Origin: Adhaeribacter aerolatus
GTDB taxonomy: Bacteria > Bacteroidota > Bacteroidia > Cytophagales > Hymenobacteraceae
Reading direction: 5' to 3'
Assembly: GCF_007991635.1 (NCBI RefSeq)
Contig: NZ_BJYS01000031.1
Location: forward strand, 37,724-101,723
Length of the DNA: 64,000 nt
The translations under genes were made by a program, and so were the position numbers. Below, piece by piece: positions 9,004 to 18,205 of this stretch; positions within the stretch are counted from its first letter, which is position 1, and every line of letters starts with the position of its first letter. The notes below the pieces were generated by a model, which made no database searches, was not told the origin of the DNA, and saw only the letters and a list, made by a program, of their open reading frames with translations.

Positions 9004-10770
9004 TTACCGCAAAACCAAAGCTTTGCTGTTCAGGTCTTTGCCTTTAACAACCTGGGTAGCGGGGTTCTGAAAATCTTCTTTTTCCAGTTTTACGTTCTGG
9101 GTTTTGGGGCCCAGCACCTGCACCACCGGCGCTTTTATGTCCGGATACGTCAGCCCTTTAATATCTATATTTTTGCTGTTGTAAAGCGTAACCGCCGGAC
9201 CCTTTTCCGGAATTACCTTTACATTTTTCAGGGTAATGCCATCCACATCCACCGCCGAAATTCCTTGCTTGGCCTTTAAGGTAGCGTTTTCCAGGCTTAC
9301 GTTTTGTAAGTTCATTTCGGGTAAACCCTGTAGAACCAAAGCTTTGTCGGCACCGGCTACGGTAATATTTTTCATGTAAATATTCTTGAACGAGGGCGTT
9401 TCTTCGGTAACGGGTACCAGCTTTTCGCTGCGGGCTTCGGTGCTGGCTTTCTGGTCGGCTTCGAGTACCGGGGAGTTGCCGCCGTAAAACAAATTAAAAC
9501 TAATGGCTTCGGTCGGAATATTTACCATATCGATGTTCGAAATCCAGATATTTTCGACTACGCCTCCCCGGCCGCGGGTACTCTTAAAGCGCAGCCCGAT
9601 ATCGGTACCCATAAACAAACAGTTAGATACGTGCACGTTTTTAACGCCGCCCGACATTTCGCTGCCCACCACAAAGCCGCCGTGGCCGTGGTACACCACG
9701 TTGTTTTTCACAATCACGTTTTCGGTGGGTATGCCGCGGTCGCGGCCGTCTTTGTCTTTGCCCGATTTAAAGCAGATGGCATCGTCGCCGACATCAAAAA
9801 TATTATCGTGGATAACGGCGTTTTTGCACGATTCCAAATCCAGACCGTCGCCGTTCTGCGAGAACCAGGGATTCCGCACGTTTAGGTTACGCAAGGTTAC
9901 GTCTTCGCACATCAGCGGGTGTAAATTCCAGGCCGGCGAATTCTGGAAAGTAGGACCATCGAGTAATACTTTTTTGCAACTAATCAGGCTTACCATTACC
10001 GGCCGCATAAAATTTTTCACGGCTTCAAACTGCTCTTTGCGGGTAAAGTTGGGCACGTTAAAATTATCTTTCGTATCGCCTTTTTTAGAGTTAGCCGTGG
10101 GGTACCATACGTTGCTGTCGTCGCTCAACACACCACCCGATTTAACCAGGGTATTCCACTGGGCCGCCGTTAGCTTGCTTTTTTTAACCGGCCGCCAGGC
10201 TTCACCCGACCCGTCGAAAGTTCCCTTGCCCGTAATCGCGACGTTTTCCAAATTCCGGCCCGAAATCGGTGATTGGCAGCGGTAGGTGTTCAAACCCTCG
10301 AAACTAGTTTGGACCAGCGGGTAATCGTCGAAATCTTTGCTGAAAATAACCATGGCCCCCGCCTCGGCGTGCAAATTAATATTGCTGCGGAGCACAATGG
10401 GCCCGGTAAGCCACATACCCCGCGGAATAACCACTTTGCCCCCACCCTTCGCGGAAGCAGCTGCAATGGCTTTTTCAAAGGCCTGGGTATTTTTCGTAAG
10501 TCCATCGCCAACAGCCCCAAAGTCGGTAATAATTACAGTGTTATCTGGTATCCGGGGTTCCTGTACCCGGGGCATGTTAAATTCCAGGCCGGTATATAAA
10601 TCGGTGGTAGATGCCTTATTTACCGGAACGGCCGGTGTGGCGGGGGAAGAGGACATTGCCGGCGTGGCGGCAGTTGAACTGTTGGGTTGGGGCTGGCAGG
10701 CCGAAAGGAATAAGCCGGTGAGGCCCATAAAAAGGCCCAGCCGGCCCCAAATATTAATGTTAGTATTCAT
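9004..10770 (-). CDS. Glycoside hydrolase family 28 (polygalacturonase-type) lipoprotein
   Basis: 588-residue exported enzyme expected to hydrolyse alpha-galacturonide linkages in pectin. A lipobox FLSAC (Cys25) predicts a lipoprotein, followed by a Ser/Thr/Ala/Pro-rich linker (about residues 30-55). The right-handed beta-helix carries all GH28 hallmarks: NGDGLD (306-311, Asp308), GDD (328-330), HGHGG (361-365) and RFK (394-396). The C-terminal about 100 residues continue the helix. Last gene of a six-gene minus-strand pectin operon, 35 bases after the GH43 gene and followed by a terminator. Exo/endo preference and galacturonan versus rhamnogalacturonan specificity cannot be told from the sequence. 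Confidence 0.95.
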   Translation of the reverse strand: MNTNINIWGRLGLFMGLTGLFLSACQPQPNSSTAATPAMSSSPATPAVPVNKASTTDLYTGLEFNMPRVQEPRIPDNTVIITDFGAVGDGLTKNTQAFEKAIAAASAKGGGKVVIPRGMWLTGPIVLRSNINLHAEAGAMVIFSKDFDDYPLVQTSFEGLNTYRCQSPISGRNLENVAITGKGTFDGSGEAWRPVKKSKLTAAQWNTLVKSGGVLSDDSNVWYPTANSKKGDTKDNFNVPNFTRKEQFEAVKNFMRPVMVSLISCKKVLLDGPTFQNSPAWNLHPLMCEDVTLRNLNVRNPWFSQNGDGLDLESCKNAVIHDNIFDVGDDAICFKSGKDKDGRDRGIPTENVIVKNNVVYHGHGGFVVGSEMSGGVKNVHVSNCLFMGTDIGLRFKSTRGRGGVVENIWISNIDMVNIPTEAISFNLFYGGNSPVLEADQKASTEARSEKLVPVTEETPSFKNIYMKNITVAGADKALVLQGLPEMNLQNVSLENATLKAKQGISAVDVDGITLKNVKVIPEKGPAVTLYNSKNIDIKGLTYPDIKAPVVQVLGPKTQNVKLEKEDFQNPATQVVKGKDLNSKALVLR

Positions 10771-10805
10771 AAGCGTATTGGTTAACTATTTAGAATATGG
10801 CAAAA

Positions 10806-12503
10806 TTATTTAGTACCCGGTACACCGGCCTGGGTGGCAGCGCCAATGGGTTCTACCCGAAACCAGTCAAAATCGGCATAACCCGAATCGTTCGTCTGGG
10901 TTTCGCGGGTGCAAAACAGGCCTACTTTGGCGCCTTTCCAGCGGGCTACTTCGGCTTGAAATGCCTCCCCTATCTGGGTAAACTGTTGTCCATCGAGGCT
11001 GTAGCTGAAGCGGCATTTGGCGCCTTCCGTTACCTGCACCCGGAAGTAGACGGTGGGGTTATTTACTTTGGTTATTTCTTTCTCCTGTTCGGGCTGGCCT
11101 TTTACGGCATCTTTACCCAGGGTGTAAACCAGGTACAGTCCGTCTTTTTTACTTTTCAGGGCCAGATTAGCGTAACTAAAGCCCATCATGACTAAACCGG
11201 CTTTTTCGTTTTCGAGTTTGGTATTGGGTTTAAAGGTAAGTCTGGTAGTAACCATAAAGACCTCAGCGGGCAGTTTCTGCAACAGCACATTCGGAGCATC
11301 CCACAAACTTTTCGCCCCTTCGGGTAATTTATCGGAATAGAGGCGCAAGGTACCGGCCGCCGGATTTACAAAAGCCCAGGTGGCTTTAGGATTGGCTTGC
11401 CACTGCCATTGCAAACCCAAACCGGGGCCGTTAAATTCATCGGATTCTGGCGGCGTCCGGATGGGGTAGGTTTTCTTTACATCAGGCTTTTTATAGGTAA
11501 GTACCGGCTGGCCTTTGCCATCGCCGTCTTTGTCTTCGCCAATTACGGGCCAGTCGTTTACCCAACGCATGGGCTGCAGGTGCACCACCCGGCCGTATTG
11601 CTCTTTGTCCTGGAAATGCAGAAACCAGTCTTCCCCGGTTGGGGTGGTTACCCAGGCGCCCTGGTGCGGTCCGTTTACCGGCGTAGCCCCCTGGTCCATG
11701 ACTACTTGCCGCTCGTAAGGCCCGTACACGTTTTTACTGCGCAGCACCAATTGCCAGCCGGTTGGTACGCCACCCGCCGGGGCAAAAATATAGTAGTAAC
11801 CGTTGCGCTTGTAAAATTTAGGGCCTTCAATAGTAGGGTCGAGTTCATGGCCGTCGTACACAATTTTGCCTTCGTCTAAGGTTTTGGTGCCTGCGGCATT
11901 CAGCTTTTTAACGGCTAGTATACTTTTAATGCCCGCCCGGCTGCCGGCGTAAGCATACACCAGGTACACCTGTCCGTCTTCGTCCCACAAAGGGCAAGGG
12001 TCAATTAAGCCTTTGCCGGCGGCCACTAAAACGGGTTCACTCCAGGGGCCGGCCGGGTGTTTGGCCTTGGTTAAGTAAATACCAAAATCCGGGTCGGGGT
12101 AATAAATTAAATATTCTTTGTTATGGTACCGGATGGCGGGTGCCCAAACGCCTTCGCCGTGACGCGGTACGGCAAAATGGTCGAAGGGCGGCTGTCGCGG
12201 CAAAGCATGGCCAATGAGCTGCCAGTTTACCAAATCCTTGGAGTGCAGCACCGGTAAGCCAGGCACATCTTCGAACGAAGAAGATATCAGGTAATAATCT
12301 TCCCCCACCCGAATGGCATCGGGGTCGGAGTAGTCGGCGTTCAGAACAGGGTTTTTGTAAGTACCGTTGCCCTGGTCGGCTACCCACACCTTCGATACGT
12401 AAGGCACATTTTGCGCTACATTTGGTTGTTTTCCGCTTTTTTTCTGGGCTAAAGCACTAAATCCGAAACAGGCTATAAAAGCAGGTATTAGCAGAATTTT
12501 CAT
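10806..12503 (-). CDS. Glycoside hydrolase family 43 protein (arabinofuranosidase/xylosidase type)
   Basis: 565-residue secreted enzyme. Signal peptide at residues 1-19, ending in ALA before QKK. The five-bladed propeller shows the three catalytic acids expected for GH43: Asp60 in YSDPD, Asp168 in LIDPCP and Glu226 in TIEGP. Residues about 350-555 form a C-terminal beta-sandwich (SDEFNGPGLGLQWQW at its start), as in the beta-xylosidase/arabinofuranosidase subgroup with a concanavalin-like module. In this operon it probably removes arabinose or xylose side chains from pectin; the actual sugar is inferred. 37 bases downstream of a pectin methylesterase gene. Confidence 0.92.
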   Translation of the reverse strand: MKILLIPAFIACFGFSALAQKKSGKQPNVAQNVPYVSKVWVADQGNGTYKNPVLNADYSDPDAIRVGEDYYLISSSFEDVPGLPVLHSKDLVNWQLIGHALPRQPPFDHFAVPRHGEGVWAPAIRYHNKEYLIYYPDPDFGIYLTKAKHPAGPWSEPVLVAAGKGLIDPCPLWDEDGQVYLVYAYAGSRAGIKSILAVKKLNAAGTKTLDEGKIVYDGHELDPTIEGPKFYKRNGYYYIFAPAGGVPTGWQLVLRSKNVYGPYERQVVMDQGATPVNGPHQGAWVTTPTGEDWFLHFQDKEQYGRVVHLQPMRWVNDWPVIGEDKDGDGKGQPVLTYKKPDVKKTYPIRTPPESDEFNGPGLGLQWQWQANPKATWAFVNPAAGTLRLYSDKLPEGAKSLWDAPNVLLQKLPAEVFMVTTRLTFKPNTKLENEKAGLVMMGFSYANLALKSKKDGLYLVYTLGKDAVKGQPEQEKEITKVNNPTVYFRVQVTEGAKCRFSYSLDGQQFTQIGEAFQAEVARWKGAKVGLFCTRETQTNDSGYADFDWFRVEPIGAATQAGVPGTK

Positions 12504-12540
12504 AAGCTTAACTTATCGGGTCCAGTATTTTTATACGATT

Positions 12541-13533
12541 TTACTTTTGGGTAATAACCGGACGCCAGGAAATTTCGCCCCGGAAAATATTATCTAAGGT
12601 GTACTTTTTTATTTCTTTGGCCGATAAAGTTTTTGCCCATTTAACCCGGCCCATGACATTGGCACCGATGCTTTTGTACTCGGCGTAAAAGGCCGTTTTT
12701 TCGTTTTCGGGGTTGCGCCAGTTATCCCAGCCCGCCGGCACAATGTGGTTGCCCATCCGGGTCCGGATAAAAACGGTTTTGGCGTAAGGCCGCCAGGGCC
12801 GCCCCAGAAAAACTTTTTGGGCTTCGGGCGCCGCGGTTAGTTCGCAATCGAAAAAAACGTAGCCAAAGGCTTGCTCCGGCGTAGTGGAGGCCGCCGTGAT
12901 GTAAGAATTAGTTAAACTGTGGATGGTACAGTTCTGAAATACCGCCGTGGCTTCGCCGAAAATAAAATCGGTGGTGCCCTCGATGTAACAATCCTGGTAA
13001 TATTGCCGGCTATCAGCGGTAGCAGTATACAAGGTATCCTGGTTACCCAGCAGGCGGCAATTCCGGATAATTACCCGGTCGCCTTCTACGTGTAAAGCCA
13101 CCGCCTGCCCCACCCGCCCGGCCGTATTCCGAATGGTTAAATTTTCGGCCACAAAATCATCGCCTTGTACCAGCACCGTGTAAGAAGTAAAAGTCATGTA
13201 CTTGTCGCGGCCGGATGGGTCTTTACCGCCCGGAAAAGGTTTGCCGGTGTGGTCGTTGTTCGTGATTACCGTGTTTTCCCGGCTTTCGCCGCGCAGGGTT
13301 ATTTTCTTTTTCCAGGAAGGAATAATTACTTTCTCGTTATAAATGCCGCTTTTAATATAGATAATTACTTGCTGCTGCGAAAGGTCGCGCACGGCATTTA
13401 CTGCCTCCTGGATGGTTTTAAACTGGCCGCTGCCATCCTGGGCCACCGTAAAAGAACTGGGGTAAGTGGTGGGCTGGGCATACAAAGAGCAAGCCGAGAG
13501 TAAAGTCCAGAATAAAAGAATTAATTTTTTCAT
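12541..13533 (-). CDS. Pectinesterase (carbohydrate esterase family 8), copy 1
   Basis: 330-residue exported pectin methylesterase, which hydrolyses methyl esters of galacturonan to release methanol. Signal peptide covers about the first 20 residues (LLSACSLYAQ). All family motifs are present: GSGQFKTIQEAV near the N-terminus, GQAVAL (Gln143), NQDTLY (Gln165, Asp166), the DFIFG block (Asp189) and GRPWR (Arg245, Trp247). Complete length and intact. Flanked by a second CE8 gene (33 bases upstream) and the GH43 gene in one operon. It differs clearly from the neighbouring copy, so the pair is an old duplication or two acquisitions rather than a recent tandem copy. Confidence 0.96.
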   Translation of the reverse strand: MKKLILLFWTLLSACSLYAQPTTYPSSFTVAQDGSGQFKTIQEAVNAVRDLSQQQVIIYIKSGIYNEKVIIPSWKKKITLRGESRENTVITNNDHTGKPFPGGKDPSGRDKYMTFTSYTVLVQGDDFVAENLTIRNTAGRVGQAVALHVEGDRVIIRNCRLLGNQDTLYTATADSRQYYQDCYIEGTTDFIFGEATAVFQNCTIHSLTNSYITAASTTPEQAFGYVFFDCELTAAPEAQKVFLGRPWRPYAKTVFIRTRMGNHIVPAGWDNWRNPENEKTAFYAEYKSIGANVMGRVKWAKTLSAKEIKKYTLDNIFRGEISWRPVITQK

Positions 13534-13566
13534 GTTGTTGTGGTAGTTACGCCCAATCGGTTAAAG

Positions 13567-14577
13567 TTAACGGGCTGGTGCTTTGTATTCGGTGCCTGGC
13601 CGCCAGTCGCCGAGTACTGTTTCGGGGGTAAACGCGCTGGCGGCGGTATCGGTGAGTTGTTTGGCCCACTTTACCCGGTTTTGGGGGTTAGCACCCGGCC
13701 CGGTGCTTTTGTACTCGGCGTAAAAAGTGGTTTTCTCGGCTTCGGGTTTATCCCAGTTGTGCCAGCCTTCGGGTTTAATTTGTTTACCTAATTGGCAGTT
13801 CAAAAAAACTGTTTTGGCATACAGGCGCCAGGGCCGGCCCAGGTAAAAAGAATGTTCGGGCGCGCTGCCGGTAATCGTACAGTTCCGGAAAACGTAACCG
13901 TATTTCGTTTCAGGCAGCGTGGAGGCCGCGGTGATGTAGCCGTTCTGCTTGCAAAATATTTCGCAATTATCGAAATAAGCCGTAGACCAGCCGAAGATGA
14001 AATCGACGGTGCCTTCGATGTAACAATTCTGGTAATACTGGCGGCTTTTTTCGCCGTAGGTATAGAGCGTATCCTGATTACCCAAGAAGCGGCAATTTTT
14101 AAAATATATCCGGTCACCTTCTATGCGTACGGCTACGGCCTGCCCCACTGGTCCGGCGCTGTTGGCAAACGTAATATTTTCGGCAATGAAATCGCTGCCA
14201 AATATAAAAAAGCTGGAAGACCCGGTAGTACCCATTTCTTCGCCGAACCGGTTCTTTTTCTGGGCATAATCATCGTAGGTGAGTATGGTTTTCTTTACAT
14301 CTTCGCCGATAAAGGTAACCAGGTTTTTAGAAGCGGGCAGAACCAGTTTTTCTTTGTAGGTGCCGTTTTTAATAAAAATAGTAGTCCGGGTTTTACGAAA
14401 ATCCGGCACGGCGTTAATCGCTTCCTGAACGGTTTTAAAATGACCGCTGCCATCCTGGGCCACTACAAAATCGTATTGCTGCTGCGCCCATAGGGGCAAA
14501 ACGCTCAGCCAGCCTAAGCAAAGCCAGATAAAATATAGCCGAATGGTTTTAATATTTATTTTTTCTGAAGCTTTCAT
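13567..14577 (-). CDS. Pectinesterase (carbohydrate esterase family 8), copy 2
   Basis: 336-residue exported pectin methylesterase, paralogous to the next gene in the operon. An N-terminal hydrophobic segment (about residues 12-31, ending LPLWAQ) is the signal peptide. Motifs: GSGHFKTVQEAI, GQAVAV (Gln146), NQDTLY (Gln168, Asp169), DFIFG (Asp192) and GRPWR (Arg248, Trp250). Complete. It lies 26 bases after the pectate lyase gene. Two methylesterases suggest de-esterification of different pectin regions before lyase and GH28 action; that division of labour is inference. Confidence 0.96.
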   Translation of the reverse strand: MKASEKINIKTIRLYFIWLCLGWLSVLPLWAQQQYDFVVAQDGSGHFKTVQEAINAVPDFRKTRTTIFIKNGTYKEKLVLPASKNLVTFIGEDVKKTILTYDDYAQKKNRFGEEMGTTGSSSFFIFGSDFIAENITFANSAGPVGQAVAVRIEGDRIYFKNCRFLGNQDTLYTYGEKSRQYYQNCYIEGTVDFIFGWSTAYFDNCEIFCKQNGYITAASTLPETKYGYVFRNCTITGSAPEHSFYLGRPWRLYAKTVFLNCQLGKQIKPEGWHNWDKPEAEKTTFYAEYKSTGPGANPQNRVKWAKQLTDTAASAFTPETVLGDWRPGTEYKAPAR

Positions 14578-14603
14578 GGGAGTTACGCGGGGGCTGGGTT
14601 AAA

Positions 14604-16067
14604 CTAGGATTTAAGTTTGGTTTTGGTTGATGTAGGTGCAGTTTTGGTTTTTACCGGATCCTGGCCATTCAGAAATTCCTCCAGGTTGGTATAGCCATTG
14701 TTGTTCCCATCTTTATTGCCATCGGTGGCATCCTGCGGATTAAGGCCGTATTTCTGCTCCCAGGCATCGGGTAGGCCATCCTGGTCTGAATCGGCAGGGG
14801 CAGCCGCGGTTTTATGAGCTGGCCAGCCACCCACGGCAGCCGGAGCATCAATAATGCCGGGTTTGCCCGATGACCCCGTTCCCGAAGTAGTTTTGTTTTT
14901 AGTTTCCCGGATAATGCGATTATCGACGTCATCCCGCATGGGTAATTTAGCCCCGGCATCGGCTAACACGGCACTATAAGCCGCTTCGGCGGTTTGAACC
15001 GGCAACATTACCTTTACCGGAAAAGCCTCCTGGGATTTGGCGGCTGCCTGGTCTGTTTGGGGTAAACGGCTTAAATCTACCCCGGCCCAATTATTCCGGC
15101 TTAGTGCGGGTGCACCTTCGATTTTATTGCCGGCTACATACCACTGGCCAATGCCTTTGGCTTTTTCGGGGGTATAACTGGCCTGAAAAAACAAAAGCTG
15201 TTTGGCGGTACCGGGTCCGGGTTTGTAGTAATTGTTTACCACATTTACCTGCGATTTTCCGTTCGGGATTTCTACCTCACCCCCGTAGGCCGCATTGGCA
15301 TTGCCCCAGTTGTAAACAACATTGTTCCGGTAATCTACCACGGCCAGCGTATCGTGGGCCCGGGCGCCGTTAAACCGGATGGCCCGGCTGTTGAGGTGCG
15401 CCAGCAGGTTGTGGTGGTAAGAGGCATTCTGGCCGCCCCACACGCCGCCGTAACCCCGTACGCCCTTCGCATGGCCGGCATTATATAACCCTTCGCTGAT
15501 AATCGACCACTGGACCGTAACATTTTTGGTATCGTACATGGCGGCTACTTCCTCGTTCGCCCAGCTAAAAGAACAATGGTCTACGATTACAGTGTGGCAG
15601 TTTTCCATATCGAACCCGTACAAACCGGAAGCCAGGGTGCCACCGGGCCGGGAACGCAAATACCGGATAATAATATTACCATGGTTTCCGCCTTGCCTAG
15701 CCGACCGCGCGCCGTTTATCATAAACGAATGCCCCCGGAGTGTAATACCATCGCTGGGTGCCGTCTGGCCCGCCACCGTTACGTTGGAGCGCTTAATCCG
15801 AACCGGTGATTTTAAATCGATGATGCCGGCCACCCGGAAAATAATCGTAATCGGCTCTTCGGGAAACTGGTTAAAGGCCTGCCGGAAACTACCGGGGCCG
15901 TCGTCGTTCAGGTTGGTAACGGCTACTACTTTACCGCCCCGGCCCCCGGAAGCATATTTTCCAAAACCTTCGGCACCCGGAAAAGCCAGTTGCTGCGCCT
16001 GCACCCCGCCTGCCCCCAACAATAATATTAATAAACTGCTTTGAATTAAGGTTGTAAGTTTTTGCAT
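14604..16067 (-). CDS. Secreted pectate lyase-like protein (polysaccharide lyase family 1 type)
   Basis: 487-residue secreted beta-helix protein expected to cleave demethylated polygalacturonate by beta-elimination. Signal peptide ends near residue 25 (GGVQAQQ). The mature part begins AFPGAEGFGKYASGGRGG, the usual opening of this lyase group, followed by VDHCSFSWANEE and HHNLLAHLNSRAIRFNGARA, where the conserved arginine region of the active site is found. The C-terminus (about 425-475) carries aspartate-rich DSDQDGLPDAWE and DATDGNKDGNNNGYTNLEEF loops that look like thrombospondin-type-3 calcium sites. Second gene of the pectin operon. Confidence 0.92.
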   Translation of the reverse strand: MQKLTTLIQSSLLILLLGAGGVQAQQLAFPGAEGFGKYASGGRGGKVVAVTNLNDDGPGSFRQAFNQFPEEPITIIFRVAGIIDLKSPVRIKRSNVTVAGQTAPSDGITLRGHSFMINGARSARQGGNHGNIIIRYLRSRPGGTLASGLYGFDMENCHTVIVDHCSFSWANEEVAAMYDTKNVTVQWSIISEGLYNAGHAKGVRGYGGVWGGQNASYHHNLLAHLNSRAIRFNGARAHDTLAVVDYRNNVVYNWGNANAAYGGEVEIPNGKSQVNVVNNYYKPGPGTAKQLLFFQASYTPEKAKGIGQWYVAGNKIEGAPALSRNNWAGVDLSRLPQTDQAAAKSQEAFPVKVMLPVQTAEAAYSAVLADAGAKLPMRDDVDNRIIRETKNKTTSGTGSSGKPGIIDAPAAVGGWPAHKTAAAPADSDQDGLPDAWEQKYGLNPQDATDGNKDGNNNGYTNLEEFLNGQDPVKTKTAPTSTKTKLKS

Positions 16068-16102
16068 GTACTTTTTTATGACTTAGCGCTGCGCTTACCA
16101 GA

Positions 16103-16870
16103 TTATTTGCTGCTCTCTTTTTTCACAAACCGGCTGGCCAGTTCCAGATTCAGGTTTTTTAGTTCGGCATAAACCAGTTGGGCCATTAAGCGCGCGCCTA
16201 GTTCATTAAAGTGGGTGTTGTCGTCTTTGCCTTCGGGGTAGTTGGGGTGTTCGCCGGGCGCCAGTTGCAGAAACAATAATTTAGAAGTCTCGGGCCCAAA
16301 TTGCTGGAGCAAGGCCTGGCTTTTCCCATCCATATCAATTAAAGGTACTTTCTCGGTTTTGGCTACTTTGCGCACCAGTTCGGCATATACCTCGTGGGTG
16401 CCTTCAACTTTACCACTTTCGTTAAATTTGCGGCGGGCCACGGGTGTTAGCAGAATAGGAACAGCTTTTTTGCGGCGGGTTTCGGTTACGTAGCGTTTGA
16501 GGTTGGCCTGGAATTCTTCTTCCGTGGAATAACTTTTTTTAGTTTTAACCTCGTCGTTGTGGCCAAACTGAATAAGCACGTAATCGCCTTCTTTTAAATT
16601 ATCGGCTACCGGTTGCCAAAGCCCTTCGGCGATAAAGGTTTTGGTGCTGCGGCCGTTCTTCGCCCGGTTATCTACTTCTACCGACGAATCGAAGAAGTAA
16701 ACAAAAGGCATGCCCCAACCGGTTTCGGGATATGCTTTGGGGTCTTTAATGGCCATGGTCGAATCGCCGATTAAATAAACCTTAAACTTTTTCTTCTCCT
16801 GCGGAAAAGCAAAAGCCATTAAAAGCAAAAGCGTAAAGAAGCAGAAGAATTTTAAGAAGGTCGTTTTCAT
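16103..16870 (-). CDS. Rhamnogalacturonan acetylesterase-like GDSL hydrolase (CE12 type)
   Basis: 255-residue exported esterase. An upstream in-frame ATG exists at 16957, but the ATG at 16868-16870 starts directly into a clean signal peptide (MKTTFLKFFCFFTLLLLMAF), so that start is preferred. SGNH/GDSL blocks: GDSTMA with the nucleophilic serine, the Gly-containing block II after NGRSTKTF, GHND in block III, and the DDNTHFNELGA block with the catalytic Asp-His pair. This is the rhamnogalacturonan acetylesterase subgroup, removing acetyl groups from pectin backbones. First gene of the pectin operon and divergent from the LacI regulator. Confidence 0.9.
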   Translation of the reverse strand: MKTTFLKFFCFFTLLLLMAFAFPQEKKKFKVYLIGDSTMAIKDPKAYPETGWGMPFVYFFDSSVEVDNRAKNGRSTKTFIAEGLWQPVADNLKEGDYVLIQFGHNDEVKTKKSYSTEEEFQANLKRYVTETRRKKAVPILLTPVARRKFNESGKVEGTHEVYAELVRKVAKTEKVPLIDMDGKSQALLQQFGPETSKLLFLQLAPGEHPNYPEGKDDNTHFNELGARLMAQLVYAELKNLNLELASRFVKKESSK

Positions 16871-17022
16871 CAGAAGAAAAATATTTAAAATAAACCGGTG
16901 CGCTATGCAGGTAAGCGGCTGAATTTTGCCAAAATCCGGGCAATTTAGTTTAATCAACAGCGGCCAATTTCAATTTTACAGAATAGCAGACAAATAACGG
17001 CCGGGGCAGAAACATTTTTTTA

Positions 17023-17048
17023 TGCAATCGATGCCGGTATCGTTTGCA
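17023..17048. promoter_or_regulatory. Candidate LacI-family operator
   Basis: TGCAATCGAT (17023-17032) and ATCGTTTGCA (17039-17048) flank gccggt. Folded about the central CCGG, 11 of 13 base pairs match across 26 bp, the symmetry and TGCAA..TTGCA ends expected of a LacI-type operator. It lies between the divergent CE12 (start 16870) and LacI (start 17165) genes, placed to control the pectin operon, the regulator or both. Confidence 0.65.
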
Positions 17049-17164
17049 GACAGCCACAGTAAACCCGGGTACAACCACAAAATGAAAATGCTTTTTAGGT
17101 TTGTTCTGCTTAATTATACCTATATTTAGGTTAAAAATAACCTGTTTAAGATTCTTCCGGCTGG

Positions 17165-18205
17165 ATGTATAAACCTACCACCATTAAAGATATTGCCAAA
17201 GCTTTAGGATTATCTACTTCTACTGTATCGCGGGCCCTCCGCGACAGCTACGAAATAAGCGAAGACACAAAGCGGCTGGTAATGGATTATGCCGAAAAGA
17301 TAAACTACAAGCCTAACCCGATTGCGCTAAGCTTAAAAGAAAGAAGGAGTTACTCTATTGGGGTAATTGTGTGCGAAGTTGCCAATAGTTTCTTTTCGCA
17401 GGCCATAAATGGGATTGAATCGGTAGCTTATAAAAAAGGTTACCACGTTATTATTTCCCAAAGCCACGATTCTTACGAAAGGGAGGTAATAAATGTGCAG
17501 CATTTGGCCAACCGCTCCGTCGATGGTTTGCTGGTTTCAATGTCGGCCGAAACAACCGACACTTCGCATTTAAAACAACTACACGAACAGGGCCTGCCCC
17601 TGGTATTTTTCGACCGGGTAATTGAAGGTATTAAAACCCATAAAGTAACCGCTAATAACAAAAAAGGCGCTTTTGAAGCCACGGCACTTTTAATTAAGGA
17701 AGGCCACACCAAAATTGCCCACCTGGCCAATGCACCCCATCTTTCAATTACGCCCGAGCGGCTGGAAGGCTACAAAGCAGCGCTGCAGGCGCATAATCTG
17801 CCTTTTAATGAAGATTATGTGCAATATTGCCACCACGGCGGCATGATTTACGAAGAGGTAGAAGAAGCGGTAAGACGCATCTTGCAGATGCCGGATAAAC
17901 CCGATGCGATATTTGTAGCCAGCGACCGTTTAAGCACCGGCTGCCTGACGGCCTTAAAAAAGTTTAACCCGGGCAATATGCAGGAAATAGCCATTGCCGG
18001 TTTTTCCAATTCCGACGTTATTAACCTGCTGCAACCTTCTATCAGTTACGTGCGTCAGCCCGCTTACGAAATGGGGCAGATTGCCACCGAAATGCTCATT
18101 GAATTAATCGAGAGCAATAAACCCATTCGGGAATTCAGCAATGTAGTTCTGAATACCCAGCTCTTTCCACATGATGCTCCGCCGGTTTTAAAAGTATCCG
18201 GATAA
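17165..18205 (+). CDS. LacI-family transcriptional regulator
   Basis: 346-residue regulator. N-terminal helix-turn-helix TIKDIAKALGLSTSTVSRAL (residues 6-25) with hinge helix NPIALSLKERRSYSIGVIV, then the periplasmic-binding-type ligand domain (VFFDRVI near the middle, IAIAGFSNSDVINLLQPSIS toward the end). It is divergent from the pectin operon with a palindromic operator in the shared region, so it is the likely pathway regulator. The inducer (a pectin-derived sugar or uronate) is inference. Complete and intact. Confidence 0.93.
   Translation: MYKPTTIKDIAKALGLSTSTVSRALRDSYEISEDTKRLVMDYAEKINYKPNPIALSLKERRSYSIGVIVCEVANSFFSQAINGIESVAYKKGYHVIISQSHDSYEREVINVQHLANRSVDGLLVSMSAETTDTSHLKQLHEQGLPLVFFDRVIEGIKTHKVTANNKKGAFEATALLIKEGHTKIAHLANAPHLSITPERLEGYKAALQAHNLPFNEDYVQYCHHGGMIYEEVEEAVRRILQMPDKPDAIFVASDRLSTGCLTALKKFNPGNMQEIAIAGFSNSDVINLLQPSISYVRQPAYEMGQIATEMLIELIESNKPIREFSNVVLNTQLFPHDAPPVLKVSG

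Noticed and set aside
9503..10285. 260-residue plus-strand open frame inside the GH28 gene
   Set aside because: It is fully antisense to a gene with clear catalytic motifs, and its translation is Cys/Pro/Ser-rich without any domain.
13792..14493. 233-residue plus-strand open frame inside the second pectinesterase gene
   Set aside because: Antisense to a well-supported CE8 gene; the high GC content of the region keeps the opposite frame open.
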